Assembly: GCF_000247815.1 (NCBI RefSeq)
Contig: NC_021681.1
Coordinates: forward strand, 17,947,040 to 18,011,039
Direction of reading: 5' to 3'
Length of the DNA: 64,000 nucleotides
Origin: Ficedula albicollis
Taxonomy: Eukaryota > Chordata > Aves > Passeriformes > Muscicapidae
Shown one piece after another: positions 50,830 through 62,929 of the stretch. The notes under the pieces are model-generated. The model did not search any database and had not been told where the DNA came from. It worked only from the letters and a program-made list of their open reading frames with translations. Each line of letters opens with the position of its first letter. Within the stretch, counting starts at the first letter, position 1. The position numbers and the translations under genes are program-made.

Positions 50830-51790
50830 CCGTTTGCAGAGGATATATTGCACTAGCACTTATATATCATAATTGCAATTATACACCTGCAGCTGCCTCT
50901 GGTAATTTTTTTTCTCCCAGAAGGAGCCGTCTCCCTTTTCTCCAAAATTGCTACTGCCTCAGCACCCTTTTCTCACCATTGGTTGACCCACCGCCCATGC
51001 AGAGCAAGCAGAGCAATCCCCGGATGCAGTTTCTGCCTCTCCCTCCCACGTCCCCATGGCTTTTTCCACCTCCACCCCCAAAAGCCCCATCGCCCTCAGC
51101 ATCATCTCTCTCTCCTCCCTTCCCCTCGCTGCCTTCTCTTCCATCCCTCTCCCTGTGCTATTTTTACCAGGGTGCTAAGGTCTCTGCTTCCAGCAGCTCA
51201 CAGAGACTCTTCTCCAGCTCAGCCAAGTCGAATTCCAGGCACATTCCTTGCACCCACACTCAACTCCCCAAGCCAGCGAGGGGTTTCTGCCGAGCCACCC
51301 CCAGCCCAGCCGCACAGTCCCAGCAAACCCGGTCTCACAGAGCCAAGCCACGCCGGCTCTGTCGCACACAGGAAATGCTGACACTGCTGCCACCACCTCC
51401 AGCATCCCTGCCCCAGTCTTGCCCTCGCTGCCCCTTTGGCATCCCCTGGCTGCCGGCAGCCCCTCAGCCCCGCACCCTCAGCGCCCCTTCTGCAGCAGCT
51501 GGGGCAAGGCAGGGGCTGAACTGCTCCTGCTCCCACCTGGAACCCCTTTGCTCCAGGAACCGCAGCTCTTCGGCACCATCTCCCTTCCAGGCTCCGATAG
51601 TTTGCCGGAGCACCCGCACCCCCCTCCCCCTTATTCCCTCCATTTCTGGTTTAAATTCCCAGCCCCTTATCACATTACAAAGTAACCGGGGCGCCTCTGC
51701 ACTCCTCTAAACTTAAACACCTTTTATTCTCATTAAAGGGGGCTGTGCTTCTCTCCTGCTTCTCTATCTCCCAGTTAAAAGCCAATTAAT
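50830..51790. other. Pyrimidine-rich stretch with a 295-codon open frame
   Basis: From about 50920 to 51710 the plus strand is strongly C/T-rich (for example 'cacctccacccccaaaagcc'). A plus-strand frame stays open for 295 codons, rich in Ser, Pro and Leu. Stop codons are rare in such pyrimidine-rich sequence, so the openness has a compositional cause. No domain, signal peptide or splice framework was seen. Confidence 0.45.
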
Positions 51791-53190
51791 TACTGTTGAC
51801 TTTCCCAGCAGATGTTCTCGCTTCGGCACTGGTCGGAAACGCGGTGATTTGTGAACCGCAGGGCTCCGGTGTGGAGGAGGGAGGACCGGGACATGCCGGC
51901 CGGCAGGGAAAGGAGCCCTTCCCAGGCAGCCTGGCTTTTGAAAAGGGAGAGAGCATGGCTGTTTATGGGAAAGTCACTGGCTGTTTTTCTTGGAAAGAAG
52001 CAAAATCCTCAGATAGGGGTAAAATCCTGATTCCACAGAAAATGAAGCAGTGTGGATTTCAGTTGGGTCTGGTCAGAGGTTTATTTCCCCTTGTACAAGA
52101 AACCTCTCATAAATCACCGCTCTCTCCAAGGGCTTTTCAAAGCAGTGATGCAAAACAGAACTGCACTGTCCGCCAAAGGCTGCCGGCCCCAAAGTGCGCA
52201 GGGGAGTGGAAAGGAAGGGGAGGCCATCTCCACTGTCCCATTGCCCTGCCCCTGCCATGTCCCCACCACCCTGCATCTGTCCTTCCAGCCCTGCAGCTCA
52301 AAATACCAGCCAAGGGTCTGGTATGTTGTGAGCTGGGATGAGGAACAGCAGGGATGAGGGAAATGAGATGGGTGACAGCGATGGATCAGAGGGAGAACGA
52401 CCTGGGTGTGTGCTCCAAGGAAAGAGGCAACAGTTCTTGGTGATGGGAGTACCCCCATCACCATTGCCATGGTGTGTACAGGAGAACTGGTGGGCATGAG
52501 CACCCCCATGGGCATGGTCACCCCTATGGGCATGAGCATCCTCCTGGGCATCCCAGAAGAATACAGGGGGCAAGGATGTCCCAGTATGAATGGGCATCCT
52601 GGTGAGCACGTGCAGCTCCTGGCTGGGCTTGGCATCTTCACCACTGCTGGGTGAGATGAGTGCAGCACACCAGCGCAGAGTGGGACACAGGGCTACGGAG
52701 TCTCTGCCCATAGGGAGCATGTCAAAGGCACCTTTTTCTGCAAAAATGCTGCTGAAAATGCTTGCAAACAGCGAAGCTCCTGGGCTAACAGCCATGCAAA
52801 TCCCCCTGATGATTACAGTGACTTTCTAATATCGACAGAAACCTCTGTGCTAATGAAATGCACTGAAGTTAAGCAGCCGTGGAAATGCCAGTGTAAAGGA
52901 GAAAGGCCACCAAACAGGCACTAATGGAAACCCAAATCCCCAGAACTAACAGGTTGTGATTGGAGAAGAGGGAAGGGAACAGGAATGTTGTCCCTGGACA
53001 GTTGTGTGACCTTCTCTAGCTTTGACTGCGTGGTGCCATTGTCCTCAGAAGAGGGGGGATTCGTGGGTGGGGGTACCAGTGGAGGGAAGGGAACACTGGG
53101 CATGGGACCTAGGAAGATAAGAAGCAGTTTTGTCCCTTTTGTTCCTTTTGTCCCTCATCTCTGGCACTCTGAGGTGCTTGTCCTTCCTGG
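51791..53190. other. Unannotated DNA with a small imperfect repeat
   Basis: At about 52490-52555 the words 'gggcatgagcacccccat', 'gggcatggtcacccctat' and 'gggcatgagcatcctcct' form three imperfect 18-bp units. No other feature was recognised. Confidence 0.5.
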
Positions 53191-53309
53191 GGAGCCTCCA
53201 GTGGGAGCCTCCAGTATGGCTGGAAGTGCTGTCTGTGGAGGAGGTGCCTGAGAAATGCAGCTATCTGGAAGTGCTGTCTGTGGAGGAGGTGCCTGAGGAA
53301 CGCAGCTAT
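53191..53309. repeat. Nested tandem duplications, periods 13 and 45 bp
   Basis: 'ggagcctccagtg' is repeated at 53191 and 53204. A 45-bp unit follows at 53220-53264 and again at 53265-53309, with a few differences ('agaaatgcag' versus 'aggaacgcag'). The 45-bp period keeps a plus-strand frame, giving a repeated 15-residue block (LEVLSVEEVPE and onward). No gene is recognised. Confidence 0.92.
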
Positions 53310-55034
53310 TCCAGCCCTACCTGGCCCTGACAGGCTGTTTCCCACTGAGCTGCGGAAAGAAAATGGGATTTCAGCTTTTCTTTTTCACGGTAAATGTTTC
53401 TGATTCTGCCAGCGATGTGTTCACCTCTCAAGTTAATAGGCAATAAGCAAAGCCGTGCCATTCTTGTTAAGGAGACAGAAAGGGTTCCATTTAAATGCAA
53501 TGTGGGAGTGACATAAGCGGGGATGGGAGAATATCCTGAGCCTCCTGGCAGTGGTTTGGGGAGCTGGGAAGGGTGGTTTGCATTTTCTCTGACAGCAGAG
53601 GCAGGCTGTGGGCATGGCTGGAATATACCAGCACTGAAAACAGGGATTTTTGTCATTTTGCTGTCAGCTCTGCCAGGTGTTTGAATTGAAAGTGACCTCA
53701 GACATGGGTCTTCCAAGCTGCTCCCTCCTGGTTATCAGGACAGACCAGGCCCCACTCTGCCCTGCATGCTGCCACTCTTTGAAGTGCTGGAGCAGCACAG
53801 CCCAGCACTGTGCTGATGCTGTGAACCTCATCTTGGTGGAGAGAGGCCAGAAATAGGGACCAAACTGCTTCAGACATCATCCATCTTCCCGTGTGGGCTG
53901 CAAGGTGCAGGCAGTGCAGCAAGTCAGGGGGCCCTGTGCTGCAAGTACATTTTCTGTTGAACACTTTCTACTAATTGCACTAAAAATCTCACACTGAGCT
54001 GAGGGTAAAGGCACCCATGTGGTCAGCAAGAACATGCTCAAATCGACTCATTACAAAATCCCCACTGCTGATAGGGCCCTCTTTTTAAATAATAAGTGTG
54101 GGATTCTTCTTGCTTTACAAAATTCCATTTAAAGGAGAAATTGCAAAAGCTTTCTGGCTCCTTTGATCATTCCAAGGGTACTTTCCAGTGTGGGAGAGAG
54201 ATATTGACATGAAGAAAAAGGGAATGGTGCTGAGCTGAGGGAAGTGCTCAGTGGGGTGGCTGCACTGGGCTCTCCTCACATCTCCAAGGAGAAATCCCAC
54301 GGCCCTGCACAGAGCACTGCCTGCCATCACAGACATGTTGCCAGAGCCCAGCACTGCTGGTCAGGTTTGGTTGACTCTGATCCCTGGGACTAGCTGGTGA
54401 AAGGAAAGGAAATAAACAGGGGGACCAGGGGACTGCTGGTGTGGCACATGTGATGTCTGTGTCACCTTGGAGGAGCCTGTGCAGTTTGCTCAACAAAGTT
54501 GAAAACTGTCAAAATTTGGGTCCCAGCCTTGACTGAAGCCATGAGTGATGGGAATGGGGCAGCACACACCGAGGCTGGGTTTTCACTGCCCAAGACAATG
54601 TCGGCATCCCCACATCCCCACATCACTGGACATCACCCCAGGGAGCCCCCAGTGCCAGGCCCAGCCCTGGCTGTGCCAGGCTCAGCACTGCTGAGGACAT
54701 ACAAGGTCACCACCAAAAGCCTTCTCATTGCTGTGGCATGTGAGAGATCAGTTTCCCTACAGCCACGCACGTCCTTTGGCTTAAACACCAAAGCCCTGGC
54801 AGGTAAAACCCTTTTTGTCTTTTGTCTTTTTATTGAAGGGCAGAATGCGCAGGGGAGGGAACGGCAGCCGGGTGTGTTCTAATGAACCCTGATTTCTAGC
54901 AAAGCCTTTAATAGTATCTTAGTCTTGTGGTATCTTGCTTGAAAAATTAATTCAAATTGGTTTGGATATAAGCCTTTTCACAGGGCTGAGAACAAGCAGA
55001 AGGATCTGAAACAAAAGGGAACAATAATATCTTG
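53310..55034. other. Unannotated DNA
   Basis: No gene, RNA or transposon was recognised. The stretch leads into a CR1 relic. Confidence 0.4.
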
Positions 55035-55205
55035 AGCTGGAAGGTGCTGTTCAGACCCAGCAAGGATTGGTGTAAGGCCTGGTTTTATCTAACACCTTCA
55101 ATTAATTATCTGGGAGAGGGAACAAACAGCACCTTAATTAAATCTTCAAATGACATTACAGTGAAAAGGTGTTAGACACTTACAGGGACGTGCAAAGTAG
55201 AAGGA
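55035..55205 (+). mobile_element. Ancient CR1-like LINE reverse transcriptase fragment
   Basis: 'cccagcaaggattggtgtaa' followed by 'ggcctggttttatctaacac' corresponds to the PQGSVLGPVLFN block of CR1-type reverse transcriptase. 'attatctgggagagggaaca' and 'agcaccttaattaaatcttc' match the NDLEEGINS...LIKFADD stretch. The FADD box has decayed ('tcttcaaatgac') and stops interrupt the frame. This is a third reverse transcriptase relic on the plus strand. Confidence 0.78.
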
Positions 55206-55609
55206 GGTGGAGAGAGCCCGGCTGACTCAGTGATGCCATTCGGGAGGAGGACCTGGGGCAAGCTGCATTCTCCAGGCACCCCTTTTCCCCCTCTGCCTCA
55301 TGCTGCATCCACAGAGATTAAGGTGGGAAAGACCTCAGCCTGCCAGCTCTGTCCCCAGCATCCTCTGACTCCCAGATTCCTGTCTGAGCAGGTTTTGGTG
55401 CTGCCAAAATCATCACCATGGAATGGTACCCGCTCCTCCTGCCTGCTGCCCCCGTTCCTATGCTAACTCCAATCACACCAGACCACTGAGGACTTGCACC
55501 TCCTGTGGCTGCTTGAGCATCTTTGAAGCTGTAACTGGGCTGGGTCTGCTCAGAGGAAAGCCAAAACCCTTCAAGCAATCTGTTTGAGTTGGTGGAAACC
55601 AAGGGAACT
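55206..55609. other. Unannotated DNA
   Basis: Nothing convincing. 'aggtgggaaagacctcagcc' near 55321 recalls a CR1 3' end, but the following bases do not continue it. Confidence 0.35.
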
Positions 55610-56095
55610 CAGCAGTGGCGCACCTATGGTCTTAACTGGAAATGCCACTTTTATTAATAAAGAAGCCAAGCTAAGGAATTTCTGGACAAAAACGTTAATT
55701 AACTAAAAATTGAGCTTCCAGAGGAAGTTACATAAACATATTGAGAAAAAAAAAAAATAAACACACAAAATATTTCCGAGAGAATTAAGAAGAGCCATAA
55801 GCATTTCAGTCTAGAAATGAGAAACTAATATTGCGAGCATAAAGATTTCAATTCCTTTGCAGTTCATACATTTTATAACAGAAATCCAGACATCTAAAAA
55901 CCAAAATAAAACACTCCAATAACAATCATAACTCTGACTCTCTCTTTTTCTTCTTTCCTGGCACCCAGACAATGGCTCAGAAATGTATCTCATAACTCGA
56001 GCTTGGCGCCGGAAGTGACTTCTATAAAGTGGGATAATTAAGCAAGAGTAACGTGTTATTTTAGAAATTACATCCTCGCCATAACATGCCGGAGG
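55610..56095. promoter_or_regulatory. Long AT-rich island, candidate conserved non-coding element
   Basis: Nearly 500 bp of complex AT-rich sequence with frequent TAAT/ATTA cores ('cttttattaataaagaag', 'acgttaattaactaaaaatt', 'ggataattaagcaagag'). It ends abruptly in GC-rich DNA. Apart from one A run at about 55747-55758 it is not simple sequence. This is one of the best compositional candidates for a developmental enhancer in the window. Confidence 0.35.
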
Positions 56096-56473
56096 AGGAT
56101 GCTGGGCGGCCGCGGGCTGCGAGCGCTGCTGGATCCATGCTGGCACCCTCGGCACTGAAGCCCTGGGTCAGCATTTGCAGGGGGGCATTGCCAGAGGCTC
56201 AGGAGGGCTGCAGCCAGCCCAGCCTTTGCATCTGGGAAAAGGTAGCGCTTAAATTGTGTTTAGCTCCCAGATTGTCGGCTGCTGGGCAGGGCAGAGGGGA
56301 GGGTGGAGGTCAAAGCAAGGCTGCTCCTGGCAGACTGATTAATTCAGGCTGCGAGGAGCGGGGTTGCAGTGCTCCGAAATGACAAGCTTTGACATCTCCT
56401 CATGCCTTATCCTGCTGCACTAAGGCGGCGTTTTGCATCTTGTATCGTGCGTCAGATGTTTTTGGTGCGGTGT
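56096..56473. other. Unannotated DNA
   Basis: GC-rich then mixed. No feature was recognised before the poly-C join. Confidence 0.4.
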
Positions 56474-56534
56474 GGCTAATAAACCAGCCGCCCCCCCCCC
56501 CCCCCCCCCCCCCCCCCGCCTAATAACCCAGCCG
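56474..56534. repeat. 27-base poly-C run bordered by an imperfect 17-bp direct repeat
   Basis: The C run spans 56491-56517. The 17 bases immediately left (56474-56490, 'ggctaataaaccagccg') resemble the 17 immediately right (56518-56534, 'gcctaataacccagccg') with two mismatches. Both copies touch the run. The mismatches could be base errors near contig ends. Confidence 0.85.
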
Positions 56535-58359
56535 CTGGCAATTCCCACTCTCCTTTTCCACTCCAGCTTTTTTTATTGCTGGGGCTGTTGTCCATCTTTT
56601 ACATCCTGGTGTTTATTTTTCCCTATTGTTTAGCTTAGCTTTAACTTCAGGTGGACGCCAGGCCTTTGTTCAGGAAAAAAAAACCACAATCCCTTGAGCA
56701 GCCAGATCTAAAAACATCTTGCAAGCACCTCTAAATATTTCAGGGAGAGAGTCTGTAAGGGCTGCAGGGAACGTCTCCGATCTGCTCTCATTCATAGTTT
56801 AGCACATCCCTCGCCTCCTCCCACCTCCACAAGTGATTGTGCCTGAGCTCAGGCACACACGCACCTTCCTCATGCTGAAAACATGTCAGCAGCTTCCCGC
56901 GAGGAGCCGGGCCAGCCCGGGCTGCCAGCTCGGCTGCCCCGGGCCTGTGGGGGGGAGAGGAGCAGGAGGAGAACCGCTGCCTCCAATTAATCCTGAGCAA
57001 AGTCCCAGTGCAGCCGGAGAGAGCTCAGATTTATCTCCCTACTGCCTGACTTGGCTCCTCTCCCCCAAACATTTGGCAGCGGCGGCTCCGGCGCGGTGGC
57101 TGGTGGAAACGCACAAGGGTCCGCCGGCGCTGGAGCCTCTCCAAGGAACCTGCCGAGGGTCCCTGTGGAGGGGTGGGACCCTCGGGGCACCCCAGGACGG
57201 GGTGCCCACCCTGCTGTGCTCTGCTCCCGGGATGTGCTGCTGCCTCCCGGCTCTGACCCTCCAGCTCCGCCGGTCACCGCGGGCGCACCGAGCCCAGCCT
57301 GGGCTGGGACCCACGCCAGGCAGGAATGCCACGGGGAGGGCAACACGCAGCCAGTGCCGAGCAGAAAGGATGAGCAGGCTGGGTAAAGAGGTGTGAAAAT
57401 AACATTTTGTTTCACTTCGGTTTGTTTTTTCCCCTAGTCCTATTAAAAGAAAAGATTGGTGAAATCCCTGCAGCCAGGACAGAGCCAGCCACGCTGGCAG
57501 ATCCTCCAACTTTAGAGCGAGGATGGAGGCAAGTGGTGTCTGGGAGCGACGCCGAGATGCTGCTTAACCTTGGAGATGACCCATCTGGCCAGGCTGCTTC
57601 CTCCAGCCCCGCTGCGTGGGCACGGAGGGATAAAGGGATTCATGCTGCCAGCACAGAGCAGTAAGGCACACTGAAAAAAGAAAAGGAGAAGCAGCAAAGG
57701 CAGAGGAAGATCGAAAAAAGGGGTGGGATAAGTCCTGAGAAGAAGGAAAGGTGAAGGAGCATTTGGGTTCAGTGCTGCCTGGGGAGGCCTGGCAGGCTGA
57801 GCAAACCCGCAGCCTCCGCTGCTCAATTCCCACTGCGCCAAGAGGAGCAGGATATCGCACGTCATTTGTAAATAAACCCGCGGCATCAAAGGAGCCCTGG
57901 TCTCCCTGTGCACCCATCCCGGGCCGCCACCCGGGGACAGCACACCAGTGCTCCCGGGGATGAAGCCCGGCGAGGCAGCAGGGCTTTGGGAGGCTTGTTT
58001 ACCTCCTGCACAAGCGGGTGGCATGCCAAGGGGGGTATGCAGGTGCCTGGAAAAGGGACGCGTTTGAGGAGCGGGCGGAGATGTCTGCATCCCTGCAGCC
58101 CTGGGCAGTGGTCACCCCGCTGGGGTGCCAAACCATGCGGCGATGGCTCCGGGAGTGCTCGCAGGATGAGGAGCCAGGACAAGAGGAAACTCGCGGGTGC
58201 CACACGACATCCCCGGGGCCCTCCTGCCACCGCCTCCGCCCAGTCCGCCAGGGAATCAGAGCTGCCTCGGCTCTCCGACTTCAAAGCTGTGAGGGGAACA
58301 TAATGATGTGCGAAACGCCGAGCTGCCAGCTCCCCGCGGCCGGCCCCACGCTTCCTTTG
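56535..58359. other. Unannotated DNA
   Basis: AT-richer at about 56560-56790, then very GC-rich with CpG (about 56900-57370), then purine-rich (about 57670-57760). No exon, promoter or RNA gene could be supported. Confidence 0.4.
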
Positions 58360-58445
58360 GAGTAAATAATGCCGTCTAACGACATGCTTTAATTGTGTCA
58401 CGCTAATTCCACGAAAAAGTAGACAAGATTGAGCATGTGCGCAGT
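58360..58445. promoter_or_regulatory. Short candidate conserved non-coding element
   Basis: A compact complex sequence, 'ggagtaaataatgccgtcta' then 'gctttaattgtgtcacgcta', sits between GC-rich flanks and has homeodomain-type cores. The call is inferred from its style and composition. Confidence 0.28.
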
Positions 58446-61400
58446 CACGGTGGGTGCAGGAGCCCAGCCTGCAGTGTCCCCCTCCCCACGATGGCCCGGT
58501 CACAGGCGGGCTGCCTCATGATGCTCAGCCGGGTTGAGTGGCAGAGACTGCTCCGGGGATAAGGGATGACCGCAGAGCTGTCCTGTGCAGAAGGTTCCGC
58601 GGCTCCGGGGCACCGTGGGGTGCACACGGGTGGGTGATGGAGAGATGCCGAGTGCTGGGCAGCACAAAGGGGTCAGGGAGGGTGCCATCCCACACTGCAA
58701 CCATCGGTGCGTGCCATGAGGGTCCGTGCGAGGGGCTGGGATGCTGGGAAGCTGTGGAGTGAAGCCAGAGTTCTGGCAGTGTGGAAGGGATAGCCCATGG
58801 CTTGAGTTTGTCTGGGCTCCGACGGCATTCCCGGTACAAAGATACAGCGTTGTCCTTGATCACAGCGCCTCAGGGAAGGATGCTGTTGAGCTTTGCCTAC
58901 CACTGAAACCCTGTGCCGATACCTCAAGGCCAACCCATGGGATGGCTGCAGGCAAACACCAGCTGGGAAAATCCCAGCAGCAGGACATGCTGTGCCCGGG
59001 GCACAGTCACGTCCCCAGTGATGGGCACGGCTGCTCACAGACTGAGCAAGAACATGAGCATCTTCCAGCTCCCAGCTCACATCCAACTTCATTCTTCCAA
59101 ATCTGTTTCTTAAATGAGATTAGGACAAAGAGCATGAAGAGCAGAAATGTATACAAGGGGTAAACCAAGCCTGGGAAGTCTGAGCCCCAACGAGCCTGGG
59201 CCTCCTGGCAGGATGTTTTGGAGTGACAGTCCCCAATTTCCATCTCCACGGCAACACTGGTTGATCTGGTGGTGCTCCCTGTCCCCCTGCGTAGGCGTGC
59301 ACAGCACCACGATGCTTCTGGGTGGTTTGTGGCCACTGTTATTCCTGTGGATTAGCATTTTGTTATTGTCTGCAGGCAGCCTGACCCCAGTCCCCACACT
59401 GGGCTCTCAGCTGGGGCTCCTGGACCCCGAAGCCCCCAGGCATGACTTTAGCCATTGGCCACATGTGACGAGGTGCTGAGAAGCCAACACCTGTGCCTAC
59501 GGTGCACCCAGTCACCCTGGCCACTGTAAGCTCCTTCCTGGACATAAACCCTTGGTTTTCAAGGCTGTTTTCTCACTAGATGAATGAAATAAACCAGTGA
59601 TTAAAAGGAAAAGTAGGAAAATAAATTGCACCATGTGCAGTCGTTTGGACACCCCAGATGGCTTGTCAGCAGGGTTTGACTTTCAGGTCTACAGCACAGA
59701 TGGCTCTGAAGCCAGGGGAAGAGCTGATACCCGTCGTGTGTGGCAGCCCCCAGCCCTCAGGGCGCTTCCCCTCGGGGGTCAGGGGCCGTGGTTCAGCACC
59801 AGGGTCTCGTAAGTCCACGGTGTGCTCAGAAGAGGCCCCACTCACGTGGCTGTCGCCCTGGATGGGTGACGCTGTGACAATGCCCTGGTGTGCTGTCTCC
59901 TGTGCCGCTCCCCTTGCACCAGGTGATGCCAAAACATTCTGAGAGCAATTCAGCCAGGCGCTGTGCCAAGAGCAAGATGTGAGGGCTGACTTTGGGCAGG
60001 GAGCATGGTGTTGCTGAGGGGACATTGTGCCAGGAGAAGGCTGGAGCAGGCTGGGGAACCTTGGTGGCCATGCTTGCCCTTTACTCCATGCAGAAGTGAT
60101 GACAGCCAACCTCTCCTCCGTGAGCCTGCAGCCCTCAGAGCTCCCTTCCTCCTTTTCCTCACAGATATATGGTCTAATCTGGAACAGCAACTCCTCTGAG
60201 TGGAGGCTGCATCAGTCTCTGCCTGGAACTGCCAGACACATCATGGCATCGGCACGGACAGTAGCAGTAATCATTAGCACTGGGACTGAGGACTCTGTGC
60301 TGGCAGTGATGGAGCATTTCCATTAGGAGCCTCATACCACTCTATTACTATGGCATTAGCAGGAACACGCTACTGCAGCCCTGGGAATGGAAGAGGATGT
60401 TGACCGTGATGGGGCAGCTGCTCCTCACCAAACCTCCCTGCTCTGCTCCCAGCCAGGATGCAGTGGCAATGCTCATGTCATCACCTGGGGGGAAATCTGT
60501 CCCCCATCACTGGTGGGTCACCCTGTCACACAGAGGGTCTGTCCCAGTGTTTTGGCACTTGGTTTTGTTTCCTTTTTCCCCCCCCCCCATCTCTGGTTTT
60601 CATTGTAAAGCTCCAAACTTTCCCCTCCACTTCCCTGCATGCAACAACATTTCCAACTCTCTCCTCCTTGGAGACCCACGAAGGCTCCAGGAAGAGGGAG
60701 GTTTGTGATAAACAGATGGGAAATAGGGAAAATAGTCAAACAAAGAGAGGAATGAGAAGGAGAAGAGAACAAGGTGCAGATTCCTGGCCACTGGGGTAGG
60801 AGGGGGAAGCGGGCGGATTATTACGTTAGGAGCAGCTTCAAACTCCCAATTCTCAGGGCACGAAACCTGCACAATTTAAAGTAGTCAAAACAAACCCTTT
60901 GCCGCTATTTATACTTGGGCTGCCTGCAGGCGGCAAAACCTTGACTCCATATTCCAGGCCTAATAGATTCCAGGTGTTTTCCAATAAAATCCCCTCCTCC
61001 AGTGAGAAGACTGAATAAGCTCCAGGCACCTTTCGTTCCCTCATCCCCCTTGGAGCAGCCAGAGGGAAGGGGCTGGCCCCCAGGGTGACCAACGCAGTGG
61101 GGCATCCCCTGCTCCCAGCCTTCACTGCTGAGGCTGGGAATCCAGGCTGGGAGCCAGGGCTGATGCTGCAGGGGGGGGCTTTGTTGATTGAGGGGCGCAG
61201 GGCAGCTCTGGGGGTGACCTCTCTGCAGCCTGGCTGGCTTCTGGGGTGACGGGAGGGTGTATTCCATGGAACAAGCATGGAGTGGGAGAAGGGCCTTGCA
61301 GAGGGGATGCTGTTTATACCTGTTACATCCCCTTCTCCCCTCCCCACATCATTCTGGATGGCCACGGGATGTCTGCTGCCTCTGGAGGGGGCCCAGCCCA

Positions 61401-62929
61401 TGGCTGTGCTGCACAGTGCTGCCCTCGAGGGTGTCTGACACCTTCAGGGCAGAGGCTCTGTGCTGGCAATGCCTCACCCCGGTGCTGAACACAGAACACC
61501 CTGGGAAGCACCAGGGCTCCTGGGGCGAGAGTGCCCACCCGCATCCCTGCCTGCAGCCCCGCTCCCAAAGGATGCTTAGATCTTGCAGAGTAGAAAACTC
61601 TGCTTTTTAAAGCAGCTGAGGAGAAGCAGTGCTAAGCCATGCTCAGCATCAGGCAATTAAGCTGGTGACAGGGGCCCAGAGCAGGCTGCACATTCCCTCT
61701 GCTTTCCTGCTGGTCTCCCAGGATGCTGGGCACAGCCAGGCTTTCTCCCTGGCGTGACCCCTGCACCCTCCCAGCCCACCACTGCACTCCTGGTAACACT
61801 GATCTCCTTGACAGATCAGCACCTATTCCCTGTTAGCTAAGCGAGGTTCATTTGCAGCTCCCCAGGGGAAGGTGCAGGTCTGGCTAAAAATGTCATGTTT
61901 CCAAAGTCACTTGAGTGGAATAAAGCCTAACCCTGGCACTTATCAGATTTACCCAGCACTCTGGCAGGAGAGTGCTGGAATGAGGATACAATGAGCCACA
62001 GAAACGCACTGCAAACGCTGCTCCTGCCCCCTCCATCTCCAAAGAGGTGCGCATGAAGGAGCTAGGAACTGCTTTTGTTTTATTCATGTCTCAGAGCCAG
62101 CAGAGGCCACAGGCATTAGCACTGCATTGCACGTGGCAAAGGAAACACCCCATCAGTTCCTTTAGTGTGTGGAGGAAATTAGACCTCAGCATTTGAGTGA
62201 CACCCACAGATTTAAGGACCCTGTACCTGAAGGACCTGCAGCATTCCCTTGCTGCAGCAGATAATTCCTCTTCCAAAAAAATATCTCTGCCTGAATTCAA
62301 TTTTTTCCCCCTCCTTTGAAACCTCCAGCTGCGGCATCCTGCTTTACCTGCTAAGCTGGAGAAGCCTCTGCTATCAGATATCTTCCCCTGGTGCAGCTCA
62401 GGTCTCCTCTCCTTTGATCAACTGATTGGGATCCTTAAATTTCTCACGGTAAGCAGGTCTTGGGGCTCAGCCCTGCCACATATCTCAGCCTGTTTCTGAT
62501 CTTGTTACTGTTTTCCAATATCCTTTGCAGGAATGAGGTCACCAAAACTGGACCCCTGCTGCTCTCCCTCTTGCCTGGGAAGCAGCACCCACCATGTGTG
62601 CCCCACATCCCAGCCCAGCCGGCACTGCCATGGTCTCTGCGGGTGGGAACCCCACAGACCCCAGGCTGTGCAGCATTCCCTGCACTTGGAGACTGCCAGA
62701 GCAGGGCTGAGGGCTGCAGCAGGAGCCTTGGCACCCTCTGGCAGCTCTTGTACCAGCAAGGTGTGTGCCTGCTTCTGAAACAACCCCTCATCATTGCATT
62801 TGAGATCAGGATTGACTTTTTATGTGCCGAATTAGCTGATCTGCAGGGAAAGCAGAGCCAGAGCATCCAACACTGTGTGTAAGGGACAGGACCTGGGGCT
62901 GGCGCTTGCGACAGGGAAGCTGATCCCTC
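58446..62929. other. Long unannotated stretch
   Basis: About 4.5 kb without a recognised gene or transposon. It contains an 11-base C run (60578-60588) with no flanking repeat, so unlike the four joins it looks natural. A G run occurs at about 61171-61177. A small inverted repeat (TTTGCCGC at 60898 and GCGGCAAA at 60930) is noted. Confidence 0.4.

Noticed and set aside
50823..51710. 295-codon plus-strand open frame as a gene
   Set aside because: The peptide is Ser/Pro/Leu low complexity, explained by pyrimidine-rich DNA in which stop codons are rare. No domain, splice framework or promoter was seen.
55311..55345. 'aggtgggaaagacctc' as a CR1 3' end
   Set aside because: The similarity covers only about 16 bp and the following bases do not continue the CR1 tail.
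60578..60588. 11-base C run as a further assembly join
   Set aside because: No direct repeat abuts it, and the flanks read as continuous pyrimidine-rich sequence. It looks natural.
60898..60937. Inverted repeat TTTGCCGC / GCGGCAAA as an RNA hairpin
   Set aside because: Only 8 bp of stem with a 24-base loop. Too short for a microRNA precursor and expected by chance.
62449..62530. Possible 82-bp intron (gtaagc ... tcctttgcag) between two open segments
   Set aside because: It is at the lower size limit for a vertebrate intron, and neither flanking peptide is recognisable. Single donor and acceptor matches are common by chance.
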